A stretch of DNA of 42,193 nt from Atopobium sp. oral taxon 810 str. F0209 (GCF_000466405.1 NZ_KE952967.1:1-42193), one strand, 5' to 3'; numbered from the stretch's first letter, positions 33,048 through 41,232 are shown. Made by a program: numbers and translations. The notes: generated by a model from the letters alone, not told the origin.

Positions 33048-34262
33048 ATGATGAAAAACGTATCCGAGATAACGCCTATTGTCGAGAAATTGCGTTCTAC
33101 CCATAAGGAAGGCAATTACTGGGACTTCAAGCGTGAATGGCATTCTGACAAAGCAGAGCTTCTTTACGACATTATTTGTCTTGCCAATAACATCGAGCAA
33201 GACACAAGCTACCTCATAATAGGCGTGGATGAGAACCAGAACCATATAGCCGTAGATGTGAGCAAGGACGCCAACAGGCGGGATACAAATACGCTTACAT
33301 ACTTCCTGTCCCATAAAAAATGGTACGGAGGGATGTGGCCAAACGCGTATGTTGAGAATATCACACTTGATGGTGTCGCTGTTGATGTTGTTGTCATTGA
33401 GATAAACCGAGAACATCTGCCGTATATGCTAGAGCAAAAGTACGGACAAAATATACGTCCATATGCCATATACCTTCGCCGCAATGATGCGAATACACCC
33501 ATTAATGATGCTGCCAAGTTTGACGAGGCGGCTAGGGTTTGGAAGCGCCATTTCAGGCTAGATCTTGAGCCAGGCAAGCGAATCCAGGTGTTGCTCAACG
33601 ATGTTGCTGGCTGGAAAGACCGGCCAAACAACGGCGATTGGCTTGTCGAAAAGTACTATGAAAACGAGCCACAATACTCACTGAAGTATGAAATTGACAG
33701 TAATAACAGCGGGTATGAGTTCTATCTATGCAACCAAGCGGATTCACGACCGAATTGGGGTAATTGCGATTTGCAATATGATGGGACAACAATCGAACGC
33801 TTCCAGCTAGCGGGTTTGGATGGAATGCGTTACATTACACCTGTGCCTGATAAGGCATATTTTGATTGGAACGATAGACCCCATCGAGATAGAGACTTGG
33901 TATATCGTTACTTCGATATGACTTCACTTAGATGGGTTTTACATCGATTCTTTTACTCGGATGGACCACTTAGCGATGAAACGTTGGCACACGACCTTTT
34001 CATGGAATGCGTGCTTGTCTTTCTTGATGAATATGAAAGAAGAGCGTTCGAAGATTATCTTAGGACACGGGAGCAGGATTTCTTGAAGCGAGTAGATGAG
34101 ACCGAGCAACCTTATATTGATCAGTCGGATTTTGTAGATCTAAGTGATCGTGCTGTCCATGTATACGCCAATAAACTTAAACAGGCTAAAATCCTACGAG
34201 CCATGCTCGCAGAGTATCGAGCAACGTCTCCCAAAAATACTCTGACGAATACTGAAAGGTAG
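33048..34262 (+). CDS. AlbA_2 (Schlafen-like) domain protein
   Basis: 404 residues. The first 150 are an AlbA_2/Schlafen-type domain: 'KEGNYWDFKREWHSDKAELL', 'YDIICLANNIEQDTSYLIIG', 'VDENQNHIAVDV', then 'PYAIYLRRNDANTPI'. The E-x-x-x-x-D/E-F-K and N-x-x-G-x-x-x-x-G elements are the family core, here with 'YLIIGVDE'. Proteins with this domain include DNA/RNA-binding regulators and tRNA-cutting Schlafen relatives. The C-terminal 250 residues, with Trp/Tyr-rich beta segments and an acidic helical end, are not recognised. It lacks the usual helicase-like C-terminus. It lies 7 bp before the AbiH gene, so the two are an operon and likely one defence unit. Confidence 0.85.
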   Translation: MMKNVSEITPIVEKLRSTHKEGNYWDFKREWHSDKAELLYDIICLANNIEQDTSYLIIGVDENQNHIAVDVSKDANRRDTNTLTYFLSHKKWYGGMWPNAYVENITLDGVAVDVVVIEINREHLPYMLEQKYGQNIRPYAIYLRRNDANTPINDAAKFDEAARVWKRHFRLDLEPGKRIQVLLNDVAGWKDRPNNGDWLVEKYYENEPQYSLKYEIDSNNSGYEFYLCNQADSRPNWGNCDLQYDGTTIERFQLAGLDGMRYITPVPDKAYFDWNDRPHRDRDLVYRYFDMTSLRWVLHRFFYSDGPLSDETLAHDLFMECVLVFLDEYERRAFEDYLRTREQDFLKRVDETEQPYIDQSDFVDLSDRAVHVYANKLKQAKILRAMLAEYRATSPKNTLTNTER

Positions 34263-34269
34263 GACGTTT

Positions 34270-35892
34270 TTGGTTCCAGAAACACCCAGTAGCGAAATTT
34301 CCAATAACGAGGTTCCCAGCAAAACTATACGCATTGACGGGCAAAGTAAAGATGCTGATGTCAATTTAATCAAAACTGTTGGCACTATCGATATGGGTGG
34401 AGTCAAGTCAGCTTTGGACTCTGGTGCACCGAAAACCCTCATATCCAGCGGGCTGCAGGCAGCCATCAATTCTGGTGCCTTTGCAAAGGCCACAAACAAC
34501 ATGAGTGGGATTGCAAGCTCTTTCAACACCGGAGCTCTCAAAGCCGCAAGCGAGGCAATCAGCGGCACCTATGGAGACATCGGTAAGCGCTTTTCCTCCA
34601 TCCTCGATGACGCCAAGATCAAGGGGCTTGATATTGACTCGATAACACCGAAGCTTGCTGCGGCAAAATACTCAATACCTGATTACTCCATACCTGATTT
34701 GAACTATCAAGTGGCAGGATACACTACGTATTGGCAGCAGCTCATCATTATCGGCAACGGGTTCGACCTGCAATGCGGGTTGCGATCCAAGTTCGGTGAC
34801 TTCTTCAAACCTCGATTCGATCGGATTGAGCTAGTAACTGACTATAAGGCCGAAACCTGGTCCAAGCTTGTCGAGGAATCCGACCTAACGCTATGGGACT
34901 TCATACTCGAAGCAAACATCGACTCCCCCTGGTGCGACATCGAGGGGGCCGTTGAGAGGTGGGTACTTTCTGCAAGTGCCAGCAAGGACAAGGATTCACC
35001 TTTTTCAAAAGCTGTCGAACACGTCAAGGTTCAGCCCTTCATGGACGGGACATACACCCTCGTAAACGGGCGTTTGAAGAGCGAACAAGATGACGAGAAC
35101 CACATGCTAGGGAACCTAGCCCGCTATGTTTGGACGGTAGACCGCTCGGTTACCTCGGATGGTTACAGCCGGGACAAGTTCATGACCCTTCTAAGGGTCG
35201 ATCTTTTGCGGCTAGAGCAGGCTTTTGCTAAATACCTTGCCGAGGAGATTGCCAGCAATGATGGATATGTCGGTAGGTGCAAACGGCTGTATGAGATGCT
35301 CGAGAGAGACGGCAAGAAGACTGGTGATGACTACGAGACCTCGACATCCGTGCTCAGCTTCAACTACACCGAGCAAATGAAGAGTTACTTCGACGGTGGT
35401 GAGGACGGCGCTTTTGTCAACATACACGGCAAGCTTGGAGGTCAAATCATCTTTGGCATCGACGGGAAAGACTGCATGGACAACCCCGATGCGGTCTCGT
35501 TTACCAAGACATACCGCCTGATGCAGATAGGCGGATCCCGCACCGACAAGCTAATTAACACTGCCAACAGTTCCAACCTGCAAAACGCCACCGATGTCAT
35601 CAAGTTTTACGGCCACTCGCTTGGCAAGGCGGATTACTCATACTTTCAGTCAATATTCGATGGTGTTGACCTCTACGAGAGCAAAACTGTCCTCGTCTTC
35701 TACTATCCCTACAGTGCGAAGGAAGGTGCCGAGGCGAACAACGAATGTTGGCGGACTGACATCACCAACAAGGTCAATGACCTGTTGGTTGCATATGGCA
35801 AGACGATGGACAACCAGGATCACGGAAAGAACCTCATGCACAAGCTTCTGCTTGAGGGAAGGCTGCTGATTCGAGGTGTACAGTTGGACTGA
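34270..35892 (+). CDS. AbiH family abortive-infection protein with repetitive N-terminal extension
   Basis: 540 residues. From residue 158 it is a bacteriophage abortive infection AbiH-family protein: 'LIIIGNGFDLQCGLRSKFGD' at the start, 'VLSFNYTEQMKSYF', 'VNIHGKLGGQIIFGIDG' and 'FYGHSLGKADYSYFQSIFD' near the end. These are the N-G-F-D, F-N-Y-T, H-G and G-H-S-L landmarks of the family. Residues 1-155 are extra: a low-complexity helical segment with three spaced motifs 'LDSGAPK', 'INSGAFAK', 'FNTGALK' and a 'YSIPDYSIPDLNY' stretch. The probable start is TTG at 34270, close behind the AlbA_2 stop. AbiH blocks phage in lactococci by an unknown mechanism. Confidence 0.88.
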   Translation: MVPETPSSEISNNEVPSKTIRIDGQSKDADVNLIKTVGTIDMGGVKSALDSGAPKTLISSGLQAAINSGAFAKATNNMSGIASSFNTGALKAASEAISGTYGDIGKRFSSILDDAKIKGLDIDSITPKLAAAKYSIPDYSIPDLNYQVAGYTTYWQQLIIIGNGFDLQCGLRSKFGDFFKPRFDRIELVTDYKAETWSKLVEESDLTLWDFILEANIDSPWCDIEGAVERWVLSASASKDKDSPFSKAVEHVKVQPFMDGTYTLVNGRLKSEQDDENHMLGNLARYVWTVDRSVTSDGYSRDKFMTLLRVDLLRLEQAFAKYLAEEIASNDGYVGRCKRLYEMLERDGKKTGDDYETSTSVLSFNYTEQMKSYFDGGEDGAFVNIHGKLGGQIIFGIDGKDCMDNPDAVSFTKTYRLMQIGGSRTDKLINTANSSNLQNATDVIKFYGHSLGKADYSYFQSIFDGVDLYESKTVLVFYYPYSAKEGAEANNECWRTDITNKVNDLLVAYGKTMDNQDHGKNLMHKLLLEGRLLIRGVQLD

Positions 35893-35923
35893 TACTTTTC
35901 ATTGCCCCACTTTGTGACGTGCC

Positions 35924-36005
35924 ATCGGGTAGAAGGTGCGCCGTTAATCGACACGCCGTCCTCCCACACCACCGTGCCTACCGTTCGGTACACGGCGGTT
36001 CTGTA
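35924..36005 (-). ncRNA. Group II intron domains V and VI
   Basis: Domain V on the minus strand is the GAACCGCCGTGTACCGAACG hairpin with its partner CGGTAGGCACGGTGGT, and domain VI follows (GGAGGACGGCGTG ... CACCTTCTACCC) to the 3' splice end. These are the catalytic core and branch-site helices. Confidence 0.7.
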
Positions 36006-36007
36006 AC

Positions 36008-37456
36008 TTAACACCTGACAAGATTATATCTTTCGACAAAGGTGACCCATTCTAGCTCCGCGAACTTAGCGTTGCAAAGCGACGTTGCCAGAATCCAGCT
36101 ACCTGCTACCCGCCAGTAGGACTTGCGGGAGTTGGCTCACTCGTAGGCCTTCTGCCACGACACTCTCAGCTTCACAAGCGCCCCGAACTTGGTGCGCACC
36201 CTCTTCCAACCCTTCCAGTACACACAGCGGATACGCTTGCGAAGCTATGCGTTCATTTCCTTGAGCAGTGCAGACATGTCCGCAAGGCGGAAGTAGCCCA
36301 CCCAGCCGTTTACCATCCACGTGAGGCGTTGTCGCCTGTAGGTAAGCGACCAACCATTTGAGCACGCCGTTATCTCGCATACTTTGGCCTCAGGCTTGGC
36401 TTTCGACGTGCGGTGAACGCGGAAGTACAGCTCATCTTTCGAGCGGTAGAACCCGTAGCTGAGGTATTTCACCTCCAGGTCGTGTGCGCTTATATGGGTC
36501 ACGTAGGATTTCTTACGGTTCACCTTAAAGAAGAGCTTTCCTTCAATGAACTTAGTGAGCAACTCCATCGCCCTCTCGGCGGCCTTTCGGCTCTTCTTAA
36601 GGACGATGAGGTTATCGGTGTAGCGCACAAAGTGGTGACCACGCCGCTCAAGCTCGCGGTCTAGCTTATTAAGCAAGATGTTTGCAAGCAAAGGTGATAG
36701 TGGACCCCCTTGTGCTGTTCCCTCCTCGGCTCTCTGCACGGCTCCTTCCACCATATCTTTCGCTTTGAGGAAACGGTGAACTAACGACACTACGCGACCG
36801 TCTTTTACGACGTCAGGCAGCACCTGTACCAGCTTGGATTGGTTCACGGTATCAAAGAAACGCTCAAGGTCTATTGAGCACACCCACTCGTTGCCCGCGT
36901 CTGCTAACTCCTTGATGCGCATGATCGGCACCGTGTGCTGATCTACCTAGCCTAAATCCGAAACTGGAGTCGCTGAAGGGTGGCTCGAACACCGGGGTGA
37001 GAACCTGCACCACCACCTGTTGCACCATCCTGTCCACCACGGTTGGAATTCCTAGAAGCCTCACCTTCCCGTTGTCCTTGGGAATCTCGGCCCTCCGCAC
37101 CGGCTGGGGTCTATACTTGCCCCGCACAAGCTTTAAGACGAATGCGTCGTAGTTCTCGTTCGGCCAGGCGTTGAGCTCTGACACCTGCATCCCACCCGCG
37201 CCGACATGCGCACGACTTTCACGTATGCCTGTCGCATATTGTCACGGTCACATATGCATTCGAGCAGGCGTACATTCCCTTCCATACAATCTTGTCTGGC
37301 GTTGAGGTCGCTTTTTCCTTTGTTCGGTGCACATGCCGACGCTCCCGGATACTCTCGGAATTCCGTCCCTACCATCTCCGGGTAGCCTTCACCTGTAAAC
37401 AGGTTTAGTTGTCTGTCGTTTACCGTGCCCACGGTTTCTATGAGTGCTCCCTCCAT
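36008..37456 (-). pseudogene. ltrA: Group II intron reverse transcriptase/maturase, inactivated
   Basis: Three frames together give an LtrA-type protein. The N-terminus starts at 37456 (MEGALIETVGT). After a frame change near 37190 comes 'RRAEIPKDNGKVRLLGIPTV', then another near 36930-36960 leads to 'VCSIDLERFFDTVNQSKL' and 'EEGTAQGGPLSPLLANILLN'. The catalytic Y-A-D-D box is 'RYTDNLIVL', losing an essential Asp. A TAG at 36245-36247 and a TGA further on interrupt the maturase end ('WVGYFRLADMSALL' | 'RCVYWKGWKRVRTKFGALVK'), which finally stops at 36008. Both chemistry and frame are lost. Confidence 0.9.
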
Positions 37457-38028
37457 TACGGTTCGGTCCTTCGCGTGCGCACGGGCGCCCACTACTATGG
37501 CTTCTGCTGACTCCTCATAGCAAGCTTTACGCCGTAAAGATAAAATTCATTACCTTCTACGTCTATGAGGCCTCCCGAGGTAAGACGTACTTCTTTCCCT
37601 TCATCTACCTGCCGCATCTACGCTGTGAGTTTCCGTGCAGCTTTTGGGCTTTGACTTGTGTAGCAGCCTCACCCACCCACATACGCCTCATGCGATTTCT
37701 GTTCGTCAGGCCAAAGGTTTGCCTCCTGCTTCCTTCAGATTCCACCTCACGGTGGACACCCTTGCTCTTGGCTATGCACTTCCCGCTGCCGGGTGTGCTA
37801 GGGACTTTCACCCATAAGAAGTACGCCATGCTCGGCACACTAAGACGCATTGAAGCGCTATGTGTTGCAGTGCATCTCAAGGTCTTATTCCCACTCAATA
37901 GCTGCACTTGCGCATTGCGTATCGTTGCATGCCATCTTGTATTACCTCGTGCCATCTTGTCCGAATTAATCGCGAATCAGGGGTTGATTCAATTCCCCGG
38001 AAATAGTTACTTCGCATTTCCCGCCAAT

Positions 38029-38659
38029 TTACACTAAGGACAAGTGCCGGCAATCATTCCTCGTTTCGCCTGCTGGAATGATGATCTTAAGTTTCTTGGG
38101 AATGGTCTTCAGCGGGTCGCCCAGGCAGATCTCATGGTGGCGAAGCTCGTTGCCGAAGTGGAGTATCCCTGCGACTCGGCGAACTCGTGTATATTTGCCG
38201 CGATCTCGCGTTCGTCATCGTACAAGCCAAGGTGTATGCACTGCACGTACGTTCTCTCATCGGTGCGGACAAGTTCGACCTTCTCGAAGTCGCCCTTCTT
38301 CTTCCAGGTTACCTCAGCCTTCGCCTAGGCGAACTCATCTTCGGTCACAAAATCAGACATGCGGATGGCAGAGAGAAATTCGAACGTACCCTTGCGAGCA
38401 TAGTCTGCATCGTTCACTCTGGGCTGCCATCAAAGCCCTCAAGCAGCGACGTCACAAAGTCAAAGTAGCTTTCCATGCGATGGTCGTCTTTCTTGGATAT
38501 CTTTACCGCGTAAGCAATGCCGTAGAGCGGAGGCATGGATTGTTTGTATTCACCGTTCTCGTCGTTGGGATCGCCGTGCCCGTGCACGACGATGATAGTC
38601 GCCGACGGAACCTCAACAATCGAGGGCTTCTTGACATGTTTGAAGACTGTTGATGTCCT
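38029..38659 (-). pseudogene. Decayed GyrI-like small-molecule-binding domain gene
   Basis: Minus-strand frames read 'KKPSIVEVPSATIIVVHGHG', 'DPNDENGEYKQSMPPLYGIA', 'YAVKISKKDDHRMESYFDFV', then after a stop/frameshift near 38424 'FEFLSAIRMSDFVTEDEFA', a TAG, 'KAEVTWKKKGDFEKVELVRT', 'YVQCIHLGLYDDEREIAANI', and after another shift 'HHEICLGDPLKTIPKKLKII'. This is the GyrI-like domain protein found in many Gram-positives, with at least one amber codon and two frameshifts. The first codons are lost at the terminal CRISPR repeat. None of the overlapping plus-strand frames is protein-like. Confidence 0.8.
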
Positions 38660-38695
38660 GTTGGATTACCAGTCAAAATAGCACTATTCCAAAAC
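38660..38695 (-). repeat. CRISPR repeat A (degenerate, terminal)
   Basis: A 36-bp copy (GTTGGATTACCAGTCAAAA then TAGCACTATTCCAAAAC) differing from the other copies at four bases. It is the leftmost copy; beyond it lies the GyrI-like pseudogene. Read on the minus strand repeats begin GTTTTGG, as in type II systems, so the array would run leftwards and this decayed copy would be its trailer end. Confidence 0.85.
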
Positions 38696-38750
38696 ACAAG
38701 TCGTTCTAGAGTCCCAAGAATTTCCAAGGATCTGTGCACTCTTACTTAAA

Positions 38751-39188
38751 TCAATTTGAAATGCCTGATAGCAAGAAATCTAACGCAGTTTTATACTTGT
38801 CAACTCGCTCTAGGTCCTTATGCGAAATCTCGGAAAGTTGCTCAAGTTTCATATTGTGTTTTAAGTCAGCGATCTTAACCATGGTTGCGAGTTTGTTAGT
38901 AGCAACTCGTTCGATATATTCAAAATATGGCACACCTTTCTGATGAGTAAGAACCATAACAGCATCTACCACATCTGTACAAAGGCCTGCAGCATAAAGG
39001 TCATCAGACGTGATATCAGTATCTTCGAGTGTATCATGCAACCATGCAACTGCCTTAGCGTTATCACCACTCACATGAGCAGCAACATAAGCAGGGTGTT
39101 CAATATAGGGCTTACCTGCTTTATCTACCTGCCCAGCGTGCGCTTTAGTTGCTATTTGCTGCGCGATTTTCTCTTGCTGCAATGCCAT
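38751..39188 (-). CDS. HD-domain (RelA/SpoT-like) phosphohydrolase, probably phage-borne
   Basis: 145 residues with the HD pattern of MESH1/SpoT-like hydrolases: 'KAHAGQVDKAGKPYIEHPAY' (14-33), 'AVAWLHDTLEDTDIT' with the H-D pair near 50-51, and 'MVKIADLKHNM' with the third metal Asp near residue 107. It is a candidate ppGpp or nucleotide pyrophosphohydrolase. The gene lies wholly between CRISPR repeats A and B in a 718-bp insert and overlaps a phage-like small gene, so I take it as phage cargo. The ATG at 39188 overlaps that small gene in another frame. Confidence 0.85.
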   Translation of the reverse strand: MALQQEKIAQQIATKAHAGQVDKAGKPYIEHPAYVAAHVSGDNAKAVAWLHDTLEDTDITSDDLYAAGLCTDVVDAVMVLTHQKGVPYFEYIERVATNKLATMVKIADLKHNMKLEQLSEISHKDLERVDKYKTALDFLLSGISN

Positions 39189-39353
39189 CTAAAGCCTCCT
39201 GCTCGGTTATTTCATCAACCCAACGCTCGCCTACCCACATATCAGCTAGATCTGGATCTTCAAGCCACTTTTTTGTAGCCAGTCGTATCTAAAGAGGTTG
39301 CCAGAAATCTCACGAATATATAAAGGAGCGTTACACCCTTTATAATATCTCAC
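39145..39353 (-). pseudogene. Small phage-like protein with a frameshift at A6
   Basis: A GTG at 39353 with GAGGAGG upstream starts 'MRYYKGCNAPLYIREISGNL' and 'FRYDWLQK'. At a run of six A (minus strand, near 39263-39268) the sensible reading shifts to 'KWLEDPDLADMWVGERWVDE' and 'ITEQEALDGIAAR', ending at 39145. Seven A would keep it in one frame. The family is unknown; the context is the phage insert between repeats A and B. Confidence 0.5.
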
Positions 39354-39413
39354 AAAGCAGCCTCCTCAATTCCTACTGGCATAAGGACCTTATTAGAGTT
39401 CTCTACCATCCTT

Positions 39414-39449
39414 GTTGGATTACCAGTCAAAACGACACTGCTCCAAAAC
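39414..39449 (-). repeat. CRISPR repeat B
   Basis: A 36-bp repeat copy with one difference (CGACACTG for CGGCACTG). Phage-like DNA lies directly on both sides: 718 bp to repeat A and 1681 bp to repeat C, instead of 30-nt spacers. Confidence 0.9.
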
Positions 39450-40056
39450 AAGTACACGAAAACGAACCACTTGTTAAGGCTAAAAAGGGCGATGATACTG
39501 CCTTCAGTGTTAACTATGAGCTGGTGAACTCAAAGGCATATCATGACCAGTTCGAAAGTCTTGACTTGCCAAAAGACGTGCGGGAAAGCCTGTACAAGTG
39601 GACAGGGGAAATTCTCAATGATACAGACGGGACACCATTTGAACGTATGATGGCAATTGATATCTGCACTGGTGAACACGTGGCAGACACTATGAAATAT
39701 AAGCCAAGGAAGTTTGAGGTTACCTTTAATAGTGAAGATCAAGAAAAAATCTTCAGCATAAAGGTTTTGTTGCTTTTCTTCATAACCACCCAGGCAGCTC
39801 ATATCCATCGGTGGCTGATGTTCTTTCGGCTGTAATAAACGAGAACGTTGGCGTATCAGTGGTTGTAGGTCATGACGGTAGCGTATATACAATCTATTCT
39901 ATTAGTTCTGACGGGTTAACAAAAAGATGGAATAAATTACAGGAAAAGGCTAAGGCACTTACGGTTCAATCAGAAGAAGCTAATATGATTGCTCATAAGT
40001 GGCTGCGTGATAAGAAGAATAGGGGGTCAAAATGGTTCAAGATAGTAAAGATTTAG
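39450..40056 (+). pseudogene. Phage protein with JAMM/JAB (MPN) metallo-protease-like domain, truncated and frameshifted
   Basis: The reading frame is already open at repeat B and continues 'VHENEPLVKAKKGDDTAFSV', 'SLDLPKDVRESLYKWTGEIL' and 'ICTGEHVADTMKYKPRKFEV'. After a run of six A (near 39746) the frame shifts to 'HKGFVAFLHNHPGSSYPSVA', then 'DVLSAVINENVGVSVVVGHD', ending at 40054-40056. H-N-H-P-x4-P-S-x2-D is the JAMM zinc motif. Such domains occur at the end of phage head-morphogenesis (MuF-like) proteins, and a scaffold gene follows, so a virion role is likely. Seven A would give one intact frame. The N-terminus is missing at the repeat. Confidence 0.7.
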
Positions 40057-40223
40057 CAAATTCAGATATGCGGCTTCCCGATTCCATCATCTGGGGTGCT
40101 GATGATCGCAATTGGACATTTGACCCTGAGAAGCCTTATATGGGTATGTCAAAACATGCCTACGACATTGCTATGAAGCATACCCCTAAACCTTCTAGGA
40201 GTAACAATGGGAGCAATGAATAA
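40032..40223 (+). CDS. Small phage-like hypothetical protein
   Basis: 63 residues (MVQDSKDLANSDMRLPDSII...), starting inside the end of the JAMM gene in another frame, 25-bp overlap, and followed at once by a terminator. It has no recognised motif; 'WGADDRNWTFDPEKPYMGMS' is aromatic-rich. The overlap and the terminator make it plausible as a translated phage gene. Confidence 0.5.
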   Translation: MVQDSKDLANSDMRLPDSIIWGADDRNWTFDPEKPYMGMSKHAYDIAMKHTPKPSRSNNGSNE

Positions 40224-40244
40224 TCATTTGCTCAGTGTAAATTA

Positions 40245-40269
40245 AGCCACTCTTCAGGGTGGCTTTTTT
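40245..40269 (+). terminator. Rho-independent terminator
   Basis: AGCCACTC (40245-40252) pairs with GGGTGGCT (40257-40264), one G-T pair, TTCA loop, followed by six T. It ends the JAMM/small-protein transcript. Confidence 0.9.
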
Positions 40270-40287
40270 CATGCCGAAAGAAGGCAC

Positions 40288-40545
40288 ATGAAGCTGACCA
40301 TCTGGCACGCTAGTTGATGTGGCCCGTGCAAGGGGACGCTGCAAACACTCGTGCCGCTTCTGGATGATGAGGCTATACCTTATAACCTCGTTGATGTTGA
40401 TTGGCACCCTTGCGCAGCACAGAGCAGAAGCGTTGATTACCTTCCAACGATTGCCGTCGATGATGGGGAACAAGAAATATTCCGTTGCAGAGGGCTTCCC
40501 AATGAGGAAGCAATACAAGCGATTCTTGACATGTTTGAAGACTAA
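40288..40545 (+). pseudogene. Phage thioredoxin/glutaredoxin-like protein with TGA at the active-site Trp
   Basis: From ATG 40288 the frame reads 'MKLTIWHAS', a TGA at 40315-40317, then 'CGPCKGTLQTLVPLLDDEAI', 'PYNLVDVDWHPCAAQ', 'YLPTIAVDDGEQEIF' and 'GLPNEEAIQAILDMFED'. The TGA stands exactly where the Trp of the thioredoxin W-C-G-P-C box belongs. 85 residues would be produced by read-through. It carries the redox CxxC site and the cis-Pro (LPT), so it would be a small disulfide reductase. The stop could be a point mutation (TGG to TGA), a selenocysteine-like recoding site or an error. A terminator follows immediately. Confidence 0.8.
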
Positions 40546-40569
40546 GCCGTTCGGGAGAGCGGCTTTTTT
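40546..40569 (+). terminator. Rho-independent terminator after the thioredoxin-like gene
   Basis: GCCGTTC (40546-40552) pairs with GAGCGGC (40557-40563), GGGA loop, followed by six T. It begins at the base after the stop codon. Confidence 0.9.
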
Positions 40570-40651
40570 CTTAGACCAAGCGTTGATGTCTTAAAAAGCT
40601 ACGGGGAGGTTAGCGGCTGACCTTAAACAGCTGGATTAGAAGGGATACACA

Positions 40652-41130
40652 ATGGACGAGCAGACCAAGCAGGAGCATAAACAAGAGCCTAAGAGCGACC
40701 TTAAGTACACCGATGCTGATGTAGACAAGATCATTGAGCGTAAGTTTGCTAAGTGGCAAAAACAGCAAGATGAGAAAGTTGCAGAAGCACAGAAACTTGC
40801 TGAGATGAACGCTACTCAGAAAGCTGAGTATGAGCGCGATCAGCTCCAGAAACACCTGGACGAACTTGAGCGTAGCAACGCAATCTCTGACATGGTCTCT
40901 GAGTCTCGCAAGCAGCTCTCGCAGAGGAACATCGATCTTCCTGATGAGCTTGTGCAGATGCTTGTTGCTGATGACGCAGAAACAACTAAGGCTCGCGTTG
41001 ATTCGTTTGCCGAAACGTTTGAGGCTGCTGTTGCTGCAGCAGTACAGGCAAAGCTCGCGGGTAATGCGCCGAAAAAAGGCAATGCTACACCACTTACCAA
41101 AGCTCAAATCATGAGCATTCCCGACCGTGC
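40652..41130 (+). CDS. Phage scaffolding protein (DUF4355-like), truncated at a CRISPR repeat
   Basis: The native part is residues 1-159: 'MDEQTKQEHKQEPKSDLKYT', then 'YTDADVDKIIERKFAKWQKQ', a long charged coiled coil and 'LPDELVQMLVADDAETTKAR', followed by an Ala-rich helix and 'NATPLTKAQIMSIPDR'. This is the usual layout of DUF4355 phage scaffold proteins, which assemble the procapsid. The frame runs on through repeat C as 'LDYQSKRHCSKT' to 41179, which is translated repeat DNA and not part of the protein. GAAGGG lies eight bases before the ATG. The capsid gene that normally follows is absent because the array repeat interrupts. Confidence 0.85.
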
Positions 41131-41232
41131 GTTGGATTACCAGTCAAAACGGCACTGCTCCAAAACCCATTCACAGTAGAGCTTGTAGCAGCGGCAGTTG
41201 GATTACCAGTCAAAACGGCACTGCTCCAAAAC
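41131..41232 (-). CRISPR. CRISPR unit: repeats C and D with one 30-nt spacer
   Basis: Two identical 36-bp repeats (41131-41166 and 41197-41232; GTTGGATTACCAGTCAAAA ... CTGCTCCAAAAC) flank a 30-nt spacer (41167-41196). Repeat length, spacer length and the GTTTTGG start on the minus strand fit type II systems, for which Cas9 in Coriobacteriia is established. Transcription is expected leftwards. The spacer reads open as 'PFTVELVAAA' and could be from a phage structural gene. No cas1, cas2, cas9 or tracrRNA is found in the window. Confidence 0.92.

Larger units (their letters stand above)
35924..37840 (-). mobile_element. Group II intron (complete ribozyme, dead reverse transcriptase)
   Basis: On the minus strand the element starts with GTGTGCCGAGCATGG (37840 downward), the standard 5' end. 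It continues with the domain I text ('GTGAAAGTCCCTAGC', 'GGCCTGACGAACAGAAATCG'), then the ORF, and ends with domain V/VI: 'GAACCGCCGTGTACCGAACG' near 36002-35983 and a 3' end at about 35924 (...CTACCCGAT). Length is about 1917 nt. It sits antisense to and 31 bp behind the AbiH gene, in what was intergenic DNA. The RNA parts look intact, but the maturase is not, so splicing or mobility would need help in trans. Confidence 0.88.

Noticed and set aside
37444-38037. 197-codon plus-strand frame
   Set aside because: It is the reverse strand of group II intron domain I, a frame often mis-annotated as a protein.
38078-38653. 191-codon plus-strand frame
   Set aside because: It is antisense to the recognisable GyrI-like pseudogene and is Arg/Ser-rich like shadow frames.
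41131-41179. C-terminal extension of the scaffold protein ('LDYQSKRHCSKTHSQ')
   Set aside because: These residues are translated CRISPR repeat and spacer; the same peptide appears at repeat E in an unrelated gene.
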